Shown piece after piece: positions 44,751 through 53,420 of a stretch of DNA of 64,000 nt. The position numbers and the translations under genes are program-made. Where the stretch lies: positions 1 to 64,000 of the forward strand of contig JAHBWA010000026.1 of assembly GCA_019637195.1 (NCBI GenBank), given 5' to 3'. This DNA comes from Labilithrix sp. Lineage in GTDB: Bacteria > Myxococcota_A > Polyangia > Polyangiales > Polyangiaceae. The notes below the pieces were generated by a model. The model ran no database searches. It was not told the DNA's origin and saw only the letters and a program-made list of their open reading frames with translations. The stretch's first letter is position 1, and each line of letters begins with the position of its first letter.

Positions 44751-46421
44751 ATGAACTTCACTCGAGGGGGGGCGCTCACGGCGCTCGGGCTGTTGATCGT
44801 CGCTGGGTGCGGGGGCTCGGACGCGTCGCCGCTCGCGGACGGACCGGATGACCGCGAACGCGTGGTCGTGGACCTTCCGGACGGCGGCAAGGTCGAGTCG
44901 CCGCCGCCTCCCACGCCGACGCCGGTCGGTGGAGAGCCGCCGCCGGAGGGCGTCTTCGTGTCCGCCTCGAAGGGGGCACCTGGGAATGACGGCTCCCCGC
45001 TGCGTCCGCTGAGCACGTTGGCGGACGGTATCGCGCTCGCGAAGCAGAAGCGGGCGATGGTCATCGCGTGCGCGGAGACGTATCCGGAGCACGTGACGAT
45101 GGGCGACGGCGTCACGATGTTCGGCTACTTCGACTGCTCGGACCTTGGCAAGTGGAAGCGTGTCAAGACGCGCTCGGTGATCGCGTCGCCGACGAGCCCG
45201 GCGGTCCTCGTAGAAGGAATGACGCTCATCACCCGGTTCGAAGGATTCGAGGCTCTTGGACCGGACCTCACCGCGCCAGGCTCGCCGGACGTCGCGGCAG
45301 AGACGTCGTACGGGATGATCATCAGAGGCTCATCGAACCTATGGATGGATGAGGTCACGCTGCGTGGCGGCAGGGGACAAGATGGTGTTGACGGCGTCGA
45401 GCCTGCTCCGAACCGCGAGCTCAGTAACGCGGTGAACGGGGTCGATGCTGTGCTGCAAGGAACGCCGTGCAATCCACAAGCTCACAACTGTTTCACTCAA
45501 ACCAGGACGGCGGGGGGCTTGCCTGGCACGAGTCGGTGTGCGGTCGGCCCCGCGGGCGGAGCGGGAGGCGCGGGTGGCATGGGACCATTCTTGCGGGCGG
45601 ACGGCAGCCCCAGGCTGCAGTCCCCGTTGAACGCGGAGTCGACTGGCAAGCCCGCGCCGAAGAACACTCCCTACGCCGTCGGCGGTGCCGGCGGGGCGAA
45701 CATCGACGCGAGCACCAACACGACCTTCACCTCCGTCGGTGGTGGGGGGACGCCCGGCGCGACGGGTACCGTGGGCGGGAACGGGTCGTGGACCGTGAAC
45801 GGGAACGGAGTCGTTCCAGGAAACGGGACGGACGGCTCGAACGGGGACCCAGGGCAAGGAGGCGGCGGGGGCGGCGGCGGTCGTAACTGGTATTCGGAGA
45901 GCTACGTACCGGTGACGCCCCCGAGCGGTATGGCTCACGGCCTTGCGGGGGCTGGCGGCGGCGCGGGCGGTTGCGGTGGCAGCGCCGGCACCGCCGGCAC
46001 TGGAGGGGGCGGAAGCGTTGCTCTCTTCGTCGTCTCGTCCACGAGCATCAAGGTCGCCAACAGTCGGCTAGAGCCGGGGAAGGGCGGCCGAGCCGGAGTG
46101 GGGGCGATCGGAACTCCAGGGTTGGCTGGTGGGTCGGGTGGTCGCGGACGTCGGGTTGACGTCATCAACGACCTTCGGCCAGCCGGCGCATACGGGCTCG
46201 CAGGAGGTGCCGGCGGACGGGGCGGAGCTGCGGGAATGAGCGGCAACGGCTCTGCCGGTCCGGCGATTGGCCTCCTCTACAACGGTAGTCGCGTCGCGAT
46301 CAACCAGGAGACCACCGGGATCTTCGCGGGGGAGGCTGGCGACGGGGTTCCCGCAGCCACCTCCGGCGGGAAGACTCGGCCCGCCACCGAAGGCGTCGCC
46401 AAGCAAGAGCACTCGTTCTGA
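44751..46421 (+). CDS. Glycine-rich (PGRS-like) lipoprotein
   Basis: A 556-residue lipoprotein with lipobox VAGC (Cys about 20). ATG 44751 follows AAGGGGAAAAC; a longer start at 44673 is less likely because it would bury the signal. Residues about 65-210 look like a DUF1565/right-handed beta-helix start (FVSASKGAPGNDGSPLRPLS, then TLADGIALAKQKRAMVIACA). From about 220 the protein becomes Gly/Ala/Asn-rich (GPAGGAGGAGGMG, GGAGGRGGAAGMSGNG), like PGRS or collagen-like bacterial surface proteins. Codon third positions are visibly less GC-rich between about 45200 and 45900 than in neighbours, which may reflect amino acid composition or acquisition. It converges on the Cys-rich lipoprotein gene. 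Confidence 0.85.
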   Translation: MNFTRGGALTALGLLIVAGCGGSDASPLADGPDDRERVVVDLPDGGKVESPPPPTPTPVGGEPPPEGVFVSASKGAPGNDGSPLRPLSTLADGIALAKQKRAMVIACAETYPEHVTMGDGVTMFGYFDCSDLGKWKRVKTRSVIASPTSPAVLVEGMTLITRFEGFEALGPDLTAPGSPDVAAETSYGMIIRGSSNLWMDEVTLRGGRGQDGVDGVEPAPNRELSNAVNGVDAVLQGTPCNPQAHNCFTQTRTAGGLPGTSRCAVGPAGGAGGAGGMGPFLRADGSPRLQSPLNAESTGKPAPKNTPYAVGGAGGANIDASTNTTFTSVGGGGTPGATGTVGGNGSWTVNGNGVVPGNGTDGSNGDPGQGGGGGGGGRNWYSESYVPVTPPSGMAHGLAGAGGGAGGCGGSAGTAGTGGGGSVALFVVSSTSIKVANSRLEPGKGGRAGVGAIGTPGLAGGSGGRGRRVDVINDLRPAGAYGLAGGAGGRGGAAGMSGNGSAGPAIGLLYNGSRVAINQETTGIFAGEAGDGVPAATSGGKTRPATEGVAKQEHSF

Positions 46422-46482
46422 CACGGGTGTCGCGACACGGACGAGGGGCGAACGTCACTGCAAGCCCGTGTTCCTCGTCGGT

Positions 46483-46510
46483 CGCGACGCTCCCGCGCGC
46501 CAGCGTCGCG
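46483..46510. terminator. Hairpin between convergent genes (bidirectional terminator candidate)
   Basis: CGCGACGCT at 46483-46491 pairs perfectly with AGCGTCGCG at 46502-46510 across a 10-base loop. It sits in the 184-bp gap between two convergent genes (stops at 46421 and 46606). There is no T-run, so an intrinsic terminator is only a proposal. Confidence 0.5.
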
Positions 46511-46605
46511 GGAGGGAGGACGGCCCGACGCGACAAGGCCTTGTCGTGGGCGGCCACCCGTCGCGCTCACGAGCGGTTGCGGTCGCGCCGCGGCTCCGCG
46601 GTGCG

Positions 46606-47730
46606 TCACTGGCCCGTGCAGAGGGCGCGGTTCGCGATGCCGTCGAACGGCGCGCAGACGTTCTTCGCGTTGCAGTCGCCGAGGCACTCGCGGTTGCTCG
46701 TGCAGGGCTCGCCGTCGGGCTTGCCCGCGACGCAGGTGCCGTCCTGGCAGTCCGTCGCGCGGGAGCAGGGGATCGTCGCGCAGCTCTGGCCCGCGCCTGC
46801 CCGCGGTGCGCACACGTCGTCCGGACCGCAGAACGCGGACGGCGCGCAGTTGCGCTCGCCGGCGCAAGGCTGGCCTGCTGCGGGGTAGAGCTCCGAGCCC
46901 TTCTTGCACGTCCGCGAGGCCGGATCGCAGAGGACGAGGTCGCGGTAGAGCGCGTCCTGGTCGGCGTAGCTGTCCAGCGGGGCGATCTGAGGGTTGCATT
47001 GACGGATGACCGTGCCGCGAACGGTCGAAGAATCGGGGTCGCAAGACGCGCCGAGCGGCACGGTCTCGGACGTTCGACACGTCGCGGGCTCGCTGGCGCC
47101 GCCGTCGGCCCCTCGCGGCGCGAGGCACAGCGCGTAGCCCTGCGCGGTGAGGGCGCAGCCCGAGAAGAACCCCTCACTATCGCACGGCTCGCCGGGCTTC
47201 TTGGTCCCGGAGAGCATCCGGAAGCAGCCCGCGGCGAGCGCGGCGTTGGCGCCGCCGGAGATCGCCTGCGCGAGCGCGAACCGACCGGCGGTCGAGGGCT
47301 GCGTGCACACCTCGTTGAACGCGCGGAAGTACGCGATGCAGTCGCCTGCGGCCTGCGGGTCGTAGGTGTTCGCGGGATCCTCGATGACACGTCGATCGAA
47401 GGCGAGCCTCACGCCGCCGGCGTCGCCGCCGCTGAGCGCGTCGGCGCACGCGCTCGCCACGTAGTCGTAGCCCCCCGCCCGGCAGCACGGCTCGAGGGTC
47501 GAGCAGATGGCGTCGATGAGCTCGGGCAGGAACCGATCGCGCGGGACGGCGGGGTTCGTCGATGCGCCTCCGCTGCTCCCCGGCGTCTCCGGACCATCTT
47601 CCGCGCCACCTCCCGCTTCGAGGTCGGGGCCGCCGGCGTCGCTGCCGCAGCCGGCGGCGCCGGTCGTCACCGCGGCTCCGAGGACGCCGACGACGAGCAC
47701 GACGAGGGCAGTGGCGACGTTCCGCGGCAT
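46606..47730 (-). CDS. Cys-rich lipoprotein (Dickkopf-like/EGF-like spacing)
   Basis: A 374-residue lipoprotein with lipobox AAGC in AVTTGAAGC, and GGAGGAC just before ATG 47730. It has an Asp/Gly/Ser linker, then a helical segment with CCRAGGYDYV. The C-terminal half is cysteine-dense, with short repeats of the form G-x-C-x-x-x-x-x-C...CAP (EPCDSEGFFSGC, GQPCAGERNC, CGPDDVCAP, GEPCTSNRECLGDC). Such modules recur in secreted myxobacterial proteins. No enzyme motif is seen. Probably extracellular and disulfide-stabilised; function unknown. Confidence 0.83.
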   Translation of the reverse strand: MPRNVATALVVLVVGVLGAAVTTGAAGCGSDAGGPDLEAGGGAEDGPETPGSSGGASTNPAVPRDRFLPELIDAICSTLEPCCRAGGYDYVASACADALSGGDAGGVRLAFDRRVIEDPANTYDPQAAGDCIAYFRAFNEVCTQPSTAGRFALAQAISGGANAALAAGCFRMLSGTKKPGEPCDSEGFFSGCALTAQGYALCLAPRGADGGASEPATCRTSETVPLGASCDPDSSTVRGTVIRQCNPQIAPLDSYADQDALYRDLVLCDPASRTCKKGSELYPAAGQPCAGERNCAPSAFCGPDDVCAPRAGAGQSCATIPCSRATDCQDGTCVAGKPDGEPCTSNRECLGDCNAKNVCAPFDGIANRALCTGQ

Positions 47731-47899
47731 GGCGTCCTCCCGGCTCCGCCCCGCGGCGGACGCCTCGGCCGATTATGCACGGCTCCGGCGCGCGCGGGGC
47801 CTCGCGAGGTCGAATTTCAGGCCGCGAACAGGGCGGGGGTGGCGACCGCTCGGGCGGGCGATCCTAGGCCACTCTACGCTGCGCCTCCGGCGCGCGGCA

Positions 47900-48436
47900 T
47901 CAAAACACCGTCGTGAACGAGTCGCGCCGGCGGCTCGGCGGCCACGTGACCGCGCGCACCGCGCGCTGGGCGCACTTGACGATCCTCGCCGAGGTCTTCG
48001 CCTCGTAGCGCCGTGTCGCGTTCGAGATCCGCTTCGCCGACTTAGGGTGCTCGAAGGCGACGGTCACGCTGACGCCGATGGCGCGGCCGTCCTGCACCGC
48101 GGTCTGGATGGTGACCTTCGCGTTCGAGGGGACGCGGCAGCGGCTGAGCACGCCGCGCATCGGTCCGGTGAGCTGGCCGTCCGTGAGCTGGATACGATCG
48201 TCGTGGACGTCGATCGGCTCCGGGGTCGAGATCGCCTCCTCGTAGCTCGCCGTGGACGGGGCGCGCGTTCGCTCCGGCGTCGCGATGGTGATCCCCGACG
48301 CGTCGAACGGCTCCTCCTCGGCTATCGACGCATGCTCGTCGTCGTGCTCCGCCGGCGCGGCCGGCGTGGCCGGTGCGCCCCCGCACGCGGCGACCGCCGC
48401 GCCGACGAGCCACCCCAACCTCGCCGCGAGCCGCAC
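47900..48436 (-). CDS. Lipoprotein of unknown family (AgmX/TonB-C-like end)
   Basis: A 178-residue protein starting at GTG 48436, where a signal RLAARLGWLVGAAVAAC appears with the lipobox VAAC. An acidic linker (EHDDEHASIAEEEPF) precedes a C-terminal domain from about 90, with GPMRGVLSRCRVPSNAKVTIQTAVQDGRA and a CAQRAVRAVTWPP end. This pattern (conserved Cys pair, a central strand of the form K-V-x-I-x-x-A-V-x-x-G-R, and a terminal C-x-x-x-A-x-x-x-x-x-x-P-P) resembles TonB-C-like or AgmX-type output domains of myxobacteria. Evidence is modest. Upstream of its start is a tandem-repeat gap. Confidence 0.7.
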   Translation of the reverse strand: MRLAARLGWLVGAAVAACGGAPATPAAPAEHDDEHASIAEEEPFDASGITIATPERTRAPSTASYEEAISTPEPIDVHDDRIQLTDGQLTGPMRGVLSRCRVPSNAKVTIQTAVQDGRAIGVSVTVAFEHPKSAKRISNATRRYEAKTSARIVKCAQRAVRAVTWPPSRRRDSFTTVF

Positions 48437-48460
48437 GCGGCAATCGTAGCGGCCTCCGCG

Positions 48461-48720
48461 CGGTCGCGCTCGTGGAACGTCACGCGTGGTGATCTTGCGC
48501 GGTCGCGCTCGCGGAGTGTCACGCGGGTGACTTAGGCGGTCGCGCTCGCGGAGCGTCATCCGTGGTGAGCCCGACTCCGGCGCGGTCGCGCTCGGAGCGT
48601 CATCCGTGGTGAGCCCGACTCCGGCGCGGTCGCGCTCGGAGCGTCATCCGTGGTGAGCCCGACTCCGGCGCGGTCGCGCTCGCGGAGCGTTACGCGTGGC
48701 GACCTCGCGCGGTCGCGCCG
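48461..48720. repeat. Seven-copy tandem repeat with 37-46-bp spacing
   Basis: The core cggtcgcgctc begins at 48461, 48500, 48537, 48583, 48627 and 48671, with a truncated copy at 48710. Intervening sequence of the type gagcgtcatccgtggtgagc is shared. The units at 48583-48626 and 48627-48670 are identical 44-mers. The array fills the 289-bp gap between two minus-strand genes. Confidence 0.92.
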
Positions 48721-48725
48721 CCGCT

Positions 48726-49466
48726 TCACTCGCGCCTCGGGACGATCGGTAGGAGCGGCTCCGTCGAGGGCCCCGCGTAGTCGGCGAAGGGGGCGAGGTG
48801 GCCTGCGAGATCCTCGCTGGTGGCGGCGCCGCCGCCGCGGACGCGCGCGAGGACGGCCGCCGTCTCGCGCGGGGCGCCCGCGGCGTGCAGGCGCTCGGCG
48901 AAGGCGGGCTCGGTGACGCCCGGCGCGTCGGCGCCGAGGAGGAGCTCGCACGCGGCGGCGACGAAGGCGCGGACGTCGTCGAGCGGGGAGCCGGTCACGT
49001 CGCCGCCGGCGAAGACGGTGAGCTTCACGGTCGTGTCGGGCGCGACCGTGATCCCGTCGAGCGAGAGCGCGCCGTGGACGACGCCGCCCGCGTGGAGCGC
49101 GGCGACGGCGCTCGCGATCTGCGCGAGCCAGCAGAGCTTCTGCCGGGCGCGCGCGATGGCCACGCCCGCGTGCTCGTCGAGCGGGTGGTTCGTCGGCGCC
49201 TCGAACGCGCAATGGCCGGGGGCCGCCTCGAGCACCGCGAGGATGCCCGCGTGGCTCACGGCTCGGAGCCGTCGCGCGCGCATGCCGAAGCGCGCGCGCT
49301 CGACGCCGCTGACGCCGGCGCGGAGGATCTCGAGCATGATCTCTTCGCCGCTGCGCGTGTCGGTCGCGAGGAACGCGTCGGTCACCGCGGTCGCGGCGGG
49401 CTCGACCCGCGCGTCCAGCCGGTAGTGCGCGAAGGCTTCGCCGAGCACAGGCACGTCGGCCACCAT
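48726..49466 (-). CDS. Ser/Thr protein pseudokinase
   Basis: A 246-residue protein with a recognisable Hanks-kinase outline but missing catalytic residues. The Gly-loop region (HYRLDARVEPAATAVTDAFLA) lacks Gly, and the ATP-binding Lys strand reads EEIMLEILRA with no Lys. The helix before the catalytic loop is intact in outline (IASAVAALHAGGVVHGALSLDGI), but HRDLKPxN has become HGALSLDG, losing the catalytic Asp and Asn. DFG is replaced by VFAGG. It is also short, ending soon after the helix F region. It is probably a signalling scaffold or allosteric partner rather than an enzyme. It lies directly downstream of a lipoprotein gene on the minus strand. Confidence 0.8.
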   Translation of the reverse strand: MVADVPVLGEAFAHYRLDARVEPAATAVTDAFLATDTRSGEEIMLEILRAGVSGVERARFGMRARRLRAVSHAGILAVLEAAPGHCAFEAPTNHPLDEHAGVAIARARQKLCWLAQIASAVAALHAGGVVHGALSLDGITVAPDTTVKLTVFAGGDVTGSPLDDVRAFVAAACELLLGADAPGVTEPAFAERLHAAGAPRETAAVLARVRGGGAATSEDLAGHLAPFADYAGPSTEPLLPIVPRRE

Positions 49467-49677
49467 AGACCGAGCCGTGGCCTCGGGTCAGCGGCGACGA
49501 CGAGCGGGCGCCGTCCTCGTTGCCGGCGCGTTCGCCGACCGGGCGGTGGGTAGCTGCGCCGGCGAGCTCCGGAGCCGTCGTCCGCCGAGGCGCGCCGCGC
49601 CGCGTTGCGCTCGCCCTCGGCACACCGCAGCAGAGCCCGCGTTCCGCGGCGGGAGGCTACCCGCGGCAGCAGCCGGG

Positions 49678-50334
49678 TCAGCGGCAGAAGCCGTAGACGG
49701 AGTCGATGGCGATGTCGTCGCCTTCGGCCGGCGTCGGCTCGCGGCAGATCGCGATGAACTTCGCCTTGAAGCGGTCGTAGACGGCGATCCGGTACTCGAA
49801 GAAGTCCGCCGTCGTGAGCGAGAGCTGCTGGAGGAAATCGAGCTCTTCGATCGACGGACCGGCGAAGATCGACACCTTCCACCCCGAGCCGCAGCCGTCG
49901 TCGCCGGGGGTGCAGGCGTGGCCGCAGCCGGTGCCGACGGGGCGCATTCGCATCGACAGTGAGGAGAGCGTGATGTCGTCGCCGAACTCGGCGGCGAGGC
50001 AGCCCGTGACGTCGCGTCCGGCGAGCTTGTGCGTGCCGCTGCCCGGCCAGTCGAGCGCGGCGAAGCTGCCGTCCTCGTCGAGGACGTTGCCGACGTTGCA
50101 GGCGGAGCCCGACGCCTCGTCGGAGCTGATGTCGAACGCCTCGATCGGGTACGTCGTATCTCCGCCCTTGCACGGGACGGACTCGCGGCGCTCCTGGCCG
50201 GCCGGCGCGCCGCCGCTCGTCCCGTCCTTCTTGACGATCGTGGTGGTCGAGCATCCGCCCGCCGCGACGAACACGAGCGTCGAGCAAAGCATCACGGTGA
50301 GCGCGCGCGAAGAAGGAAGAGTGCGATGGGACAC
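49678..50334 (-). CDS. Secreted lipoprotein of unknown function
   Basis: A 218-residue lipoprotein. GTG 50334 gives the signal RALTVMLCSTLVFVAAGGC, and AAGGGG lies 8 bases upstream, which decides the start over the internal ATG 50292. The mature part begins with STTTIVKKDGTSGG and then shows a beta-rich domain with cysteines (SVPCKGGDTTYPIEAFD, TGCLAAEFGDD, GTGCGHACTPGDDGCGSG). It ends in AIDSVYGFCR. No known family is recognised. The gap upstream (50335-50663) contains GC-rich repeats. Confidence 0.78.
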   Translation of the reverse strand: MSHRTLPSSRALTVMLCSTLVFVAAGGCSTTTIVKKDGTSGGAPAGQERRESVPCKGGDTTYPIEAFDISSDEASGSACNVGNVLDEDGSFAALDWPGSGTHKLAGRDVTGCLAAEFGDDITLSSLSMRMRPVGTGCGHACTPGDDGCGSGWKVSIFAGPSIEELDFLQQLSLTTADFFEYRIAVYDRFKAKFIAICREPTPAEGDDIAIDSVYGFCR

Positions 50335-50477
50335 GGCGCCCCTTGTCTCGCACAACGGACGGGCCGGCGCCACTGGTTCTCTGCCGCGTATCGCCGCCCC
50401 GTCGCGCCGCGCGCGACGTGTCGGTGTCGAGCGACAGGCCGCGCCGCGCGACGTGGGTGCCCGCGCAGCGGGCCGCG

Positions 50478-50498
50478 GCGATGGGCGCGCCCCATCGC
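50478..50498. terminator. Perfect hairpin downstream of bamA (terminator candidate)
   Basis: GCGATGGG at 50478-50485 pairs with CCCATCGC at 50491-50498 across a 5-base loop. It lies 166 bp after the bamA stop on its transcribed strand. No U-tract follows, so the role is tentative. Confidence 0.4.
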
Positions 50499-50504
50499 GC
50501 GGCG

Positions 50505-50622
50505 GGACGCGGGCACCGGGGCGGCCTGTGTCGCGCGCGGCGGACGCGGGCACCGAGGCGGCCGGCGTCGCGCGCGCACCGGGCCCGCTGGCGTCCGCAC
50601 GAGCCGCGGGACGCGGGCACCG
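50505..50622. repeat. Dispersed GC-rich repeat, three copies
   Basis: The 14-mer ggacgcgggcaccg occurs at 50505-50518, 50542-50555 and 50609-50622 within longer similar stretches (cggcc..gtcgcgcgcg). It dominates the 329-bp gap 50335-50663. Apart from this, the hairpin at 50478 and the leader of the downstream lipoprotein gene, I see nothing in the gap. Confidence 0.75.
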
Positions 50623-50663
50623 TGGGCGCCAGCGTTCGCGCGCGCGTCACGCCGCGCTCGGGA

Positions 50664-53420
50664 TCAGAAGAAGTTACCGATCGTGAACTCGAAGACGCTC
50701 GACTCTTCGTACGACAGCTTGTTCAGCGGGAAGCCCCACTCGAAGCGGAGCGGGCCGAGCGGCGAGAACCAGCGGATGCCCATGCCGCTCGAGAGGCGGA
50801 GGTTCGTGATGCTGCCGGCGTCGAAGCACGGGCTGACGAGCGGCGAGAACTGAGGCGCCGGCGTCGTCTTGCAGAACTGCTGCTCGAGGTTGAACGTGTT
50901 GCCGGCGTCGAGGAACGTGACGCCGCGGATGCCGACCTTGTCGATGATCGGGAACTCGAACTCGAGGTTCGAGTAGTACTGGAGGTTACCGCCGATGTTC
51001 GCGCCGTTCGGGATGGGCGGCGCGTTGACGTCGAGCGACCCGTTGAGCGGCAGGCGCGGACCGAGCGTGCGGAGGCGGTAGCCGCGGACGTCGAGGATGC
51101 CGCCGAGGAAGTAGCGCGCGAAGATCGGCACGCCCTGCGAGAGCGGGCTCGTGATGACGCCGACCTTGTTGTTCATCTTGAGGATGAAGCCCGAGCCCGG
51201 CTGCTCGCCCTGCCCGAAGAGCGGGTAGTAGAAGCGGCCCGTGAGCTCGTGGCGGAGGAACTCGATCTCGCTGCCGAACGCCGAGGTCGCGAGCTCGGTC
51301 GACGCCTGGAGGAACACGCCGCTCGACGGGAAGAGGCGGTTGTTCCGCGTGTCGTACGTGATCGCCGGGCGGAGCGAGATCGTGCGGCCCGCGTTGAAGA
51401 GGTTCGCGAGCGGCAGCCGCTGGAAGATGCTGACGAAGCCGGAGGTCGTCCCGAAGAACGTGTTGACTTGGTTCGTGTCGACGGCGTCGTGCTGCACCGT
51501 CGTCGTGAGGCCGATGCGGAGCCACGGCTGGATGAGCGCGTAGCCGAACGTCAGCGCGCCGCCGAGCGTCCGCCGGGCGAAGTCCGGGAACACCAGCAGG
51601 TTGTCGTAGAGCTCGACGCTCGAAGACCAGTCGGAGTCGAGGAAGTACGGCTCGAAGAAGCGGATGCTGATGAGCTGGCGGAGGCCGGAGATCTGCGCCT
51701 GGAGGGCGAGCGACTGGCCGTTCCCGAAGAGGTTCGCCTGCTGGATCTGCGCCGTCGCGATGAAGTTCTCGATGCTCGAGAAGCCGGCGCCGACCTGGAA
51801 CGTACCCGTCGGGCGCTCGGTCACCTCGAAGTTGATGTTGATCGACTCGGGCGTCGAGCCCTGCTCGGTCGAGACGTCGACGCGCTCGAAGTAGCCGAGG
51901 GCGACGATGCGGCGCTTGCTGTCCTCGAGCTTCGTCTCGCTGAAGAGGTTGCCCTCCTCGATCTCCATCTCGCGGCGGAGGACCTTGTCGCGCGTCTTCG
52001 TGTTCCCCTTCACCTCGATCCGCTCGACGTAGACGAGCGGGCCGCGGCGGATCGGGATGATGATGTCGACTTCCTTCTTGACCGGATCGAGCTCGGTCTC
52101 CGGCTCGGCCTCGACGTTCGCGTAGCCGGCGTCGCGGTAGAGCGTGCGGACGGCCTGGAGGTCCTTCACGAGCTCGGCGCGGTTGAAGTAGTCGCCGCTC
52201 TTCGCGCGGACGAGCTGCCGGAGCGCGCGGCGCCCGCCGAGCGGCTCGACCTCCTTGCCGTCGGCGTCGCGCTCGTAGACCTTGAGCTGACGGATCTTGA
52301 ACCGCGGCCCCTCGTGGATGAGCAGCGTGATCTCGATGCCTTCGCGATCGGGCGTCAGCATGACGCGCGGCGTCCCGATCGACACGTTCATGTAGCCCTT
52401 GTCGTAATAAAGGGCGTTGAGCATGAGGACGTCGCGCTCGAAGACGTCCTGGCGGTAGGGGCCGCCGGAGCCGAACGAGAGGATGCTCGTTTGGCCCGTC
52501 TGCATGACGGCGCGGAGCTCGTCCTCCGGGACGTTGTAGTTGCCGACGAACGTGACGCGGCGGACGGTGACCGGCTGGTGCTCGGTGATCGTGAACTTCA
52601 CGATCACCTCGTTGTCGCGCTGCGGCTCGATCGCGCTCTCGACGTCGGCGAGGAAGTAGCCCTTCTCGGCGTAGGCGTCCTTGATCTTCTGCACGCTCCG
52701 GCGGACCGCCGGCACGCTGAGGATCGTGTTCGCCTTGATCTCGATCGCCTCCTGGAGCTTGTCGTTCTCGATCTCGCTGTTGCCTTCGAACTCGACGGCC
52801 TTGATGTTCGGGCGCTCGCGGACGAGGAAGCGGAGCGTGAGCCCGTGGTCCTCGCGCTTCATGTCGACCTCGATGTCGTCGAAGAAGCCGGAGTCCCAGA
52901 GGGCGCGGACGTCGCTCGCGAGGTTGTCGACCTTGAAGAGGTGTCCGGGCTTCTCGCGGAGGTACGAGACGATGTCCTCCTTCGCCACGCGGCGGTTGCC
53001 GCTGATGTCGATGCGGAGGATGGGCGTGCCCTCGGCGCGCTCCGCCTCGCTCTGCGGGATGTTGATCGTCGGCCCCGCGGCCTGCGTCGAGGGCGCCGTC
53101 GCGCCGCCGTGCTCGTCTTCCTCGGCGGCGGGGGCCGCGCCGGCGTCGCCGTCGGTCGCCGTGGGATGGGCGCCGCCGTCGGTGCTCGGCGGTCGGGCAC
53201 CGGGGTCGGCTGGCCCAGCGGGGGTGGCGGGGCGAGCCCCGCCGTCGGTCGGTCCCGCCGGGGGCCGGGGCGCGCCGGCGTCGCCGATTCCCGCGTCATT
53301 CCCCTGCGCGAGCGCCTCGGACGCGCCGATGAGGCCTACCGCTGCGACGGCCCCGACCATCGCGACGACGAGCAAGAGCCCGCGCGCGAACCATCGGGCC
53401 TTCTCGAGGAAAAAGAGCAT
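50664..53420 (-). CDS. bamA: Outer membrane protein assembly factor BamA
   Basis: BamA (918 residues) inserts beta-barrel proteins into the outer membrane. After a signal peptide (about 1-38) comes an unusual linker of about 75 residues, rich in Gly/Ala/Pro/Asp (PAGPTDGGARPATPAGP). POTRA domains start near residue 120 (PILRIDISGNRRVAKEDIVS), and five are discernible by the recurring G-N-x-x-x-x-x-x-(I/L) pattern. The 16-strand barrel follows; its loop-6 motif reads VRGYRLRTLGPR, a Tyr variant of VRGF. The C-terminus EFTIGNFF ends in the expected aromatic. No skp or lpx genes are adjacent. No clear Shine-Dalgarno precedes the ATG. Confidence 0.96.
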   Translation of the reverse strand: MLFFLEKARWFARGLLLVVAMVGAVAAVGLIGASEALAQGNDAGIGDAGAPRPPAGPTDGGARPATPAGPADPGARPPSTDGGAHPTATDGDAGAAPAAEEDEHGGATAPSTQAAGPTINIPQSEAERAEGTPILRIDISGNRRVAKEDIVSYLREKPGHLFKVDNLASDVRALWDSGFFDDIEVDMKREDHGLTLRFLVRERPNIKAVEFEGNSEIENDKLQEAIEIKANTILSVPAVRRSVQKIKDAYAEKGYFLADVESAIEPQRDNEVIVKFTITEHQPVTVRRVTFVGNYNVPEDELRAVMQTGQTSILSFGSGGPYRQDVFERDVLMLNALYYDKGYMNVSIGTPRVMLTPDREGIEITLLIHEGPRFKIRQLKVYERDADGKEVEPLGGRRALRQLVRAKSGDYFNRAELVKDLQAVRTLYRDAGYANVEAEPETELDPVKKEVDIIIPIRRGPLVYVERIEVKGNTKTRDKVLRREMEIEEGNLFSETKLEDSKRRIVALGYFERVDVSTEQGSTPESININFEVTERPTGTFQVGAGFSSIENFIATAQIQQANLFGNGQSLALQAQISGLRQLISIRFFEPYFLDSDWSSSVELYDNLLVFPDFARRTLGGALTFGYALIQPWLRIGLTTTVQHDAVDTNQVNTFFGTTSGFVSIFQRLPLANLFNAGRTISLRPAITYDTRNNRLFPSSGVFLQASTELATSAFGSEIEFLRHELTGRFYYPLFGQGEQPGSGFILKMNNKVGVITSPLSQGVPIFARYFLGGILDVRGYRLRTLGPRLPLNGSLDVNAPPIPNGANIGGNLQYYSNLEFEFPIIDKVGIRGVTFLDAGNTFNLEQQFCKTTPAPQFSPLVSPCFDAGSITNLRLSSGMGIRWFSPLGPLRFEWGFPLNKLSYEESSVFEFTIGNFF

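Noticed and set aside
48461..48720. A CRISPR-like repeat array
   Set aside because: Intervening sequence is itself repeated and spacing is irregular, so there are no spacers.
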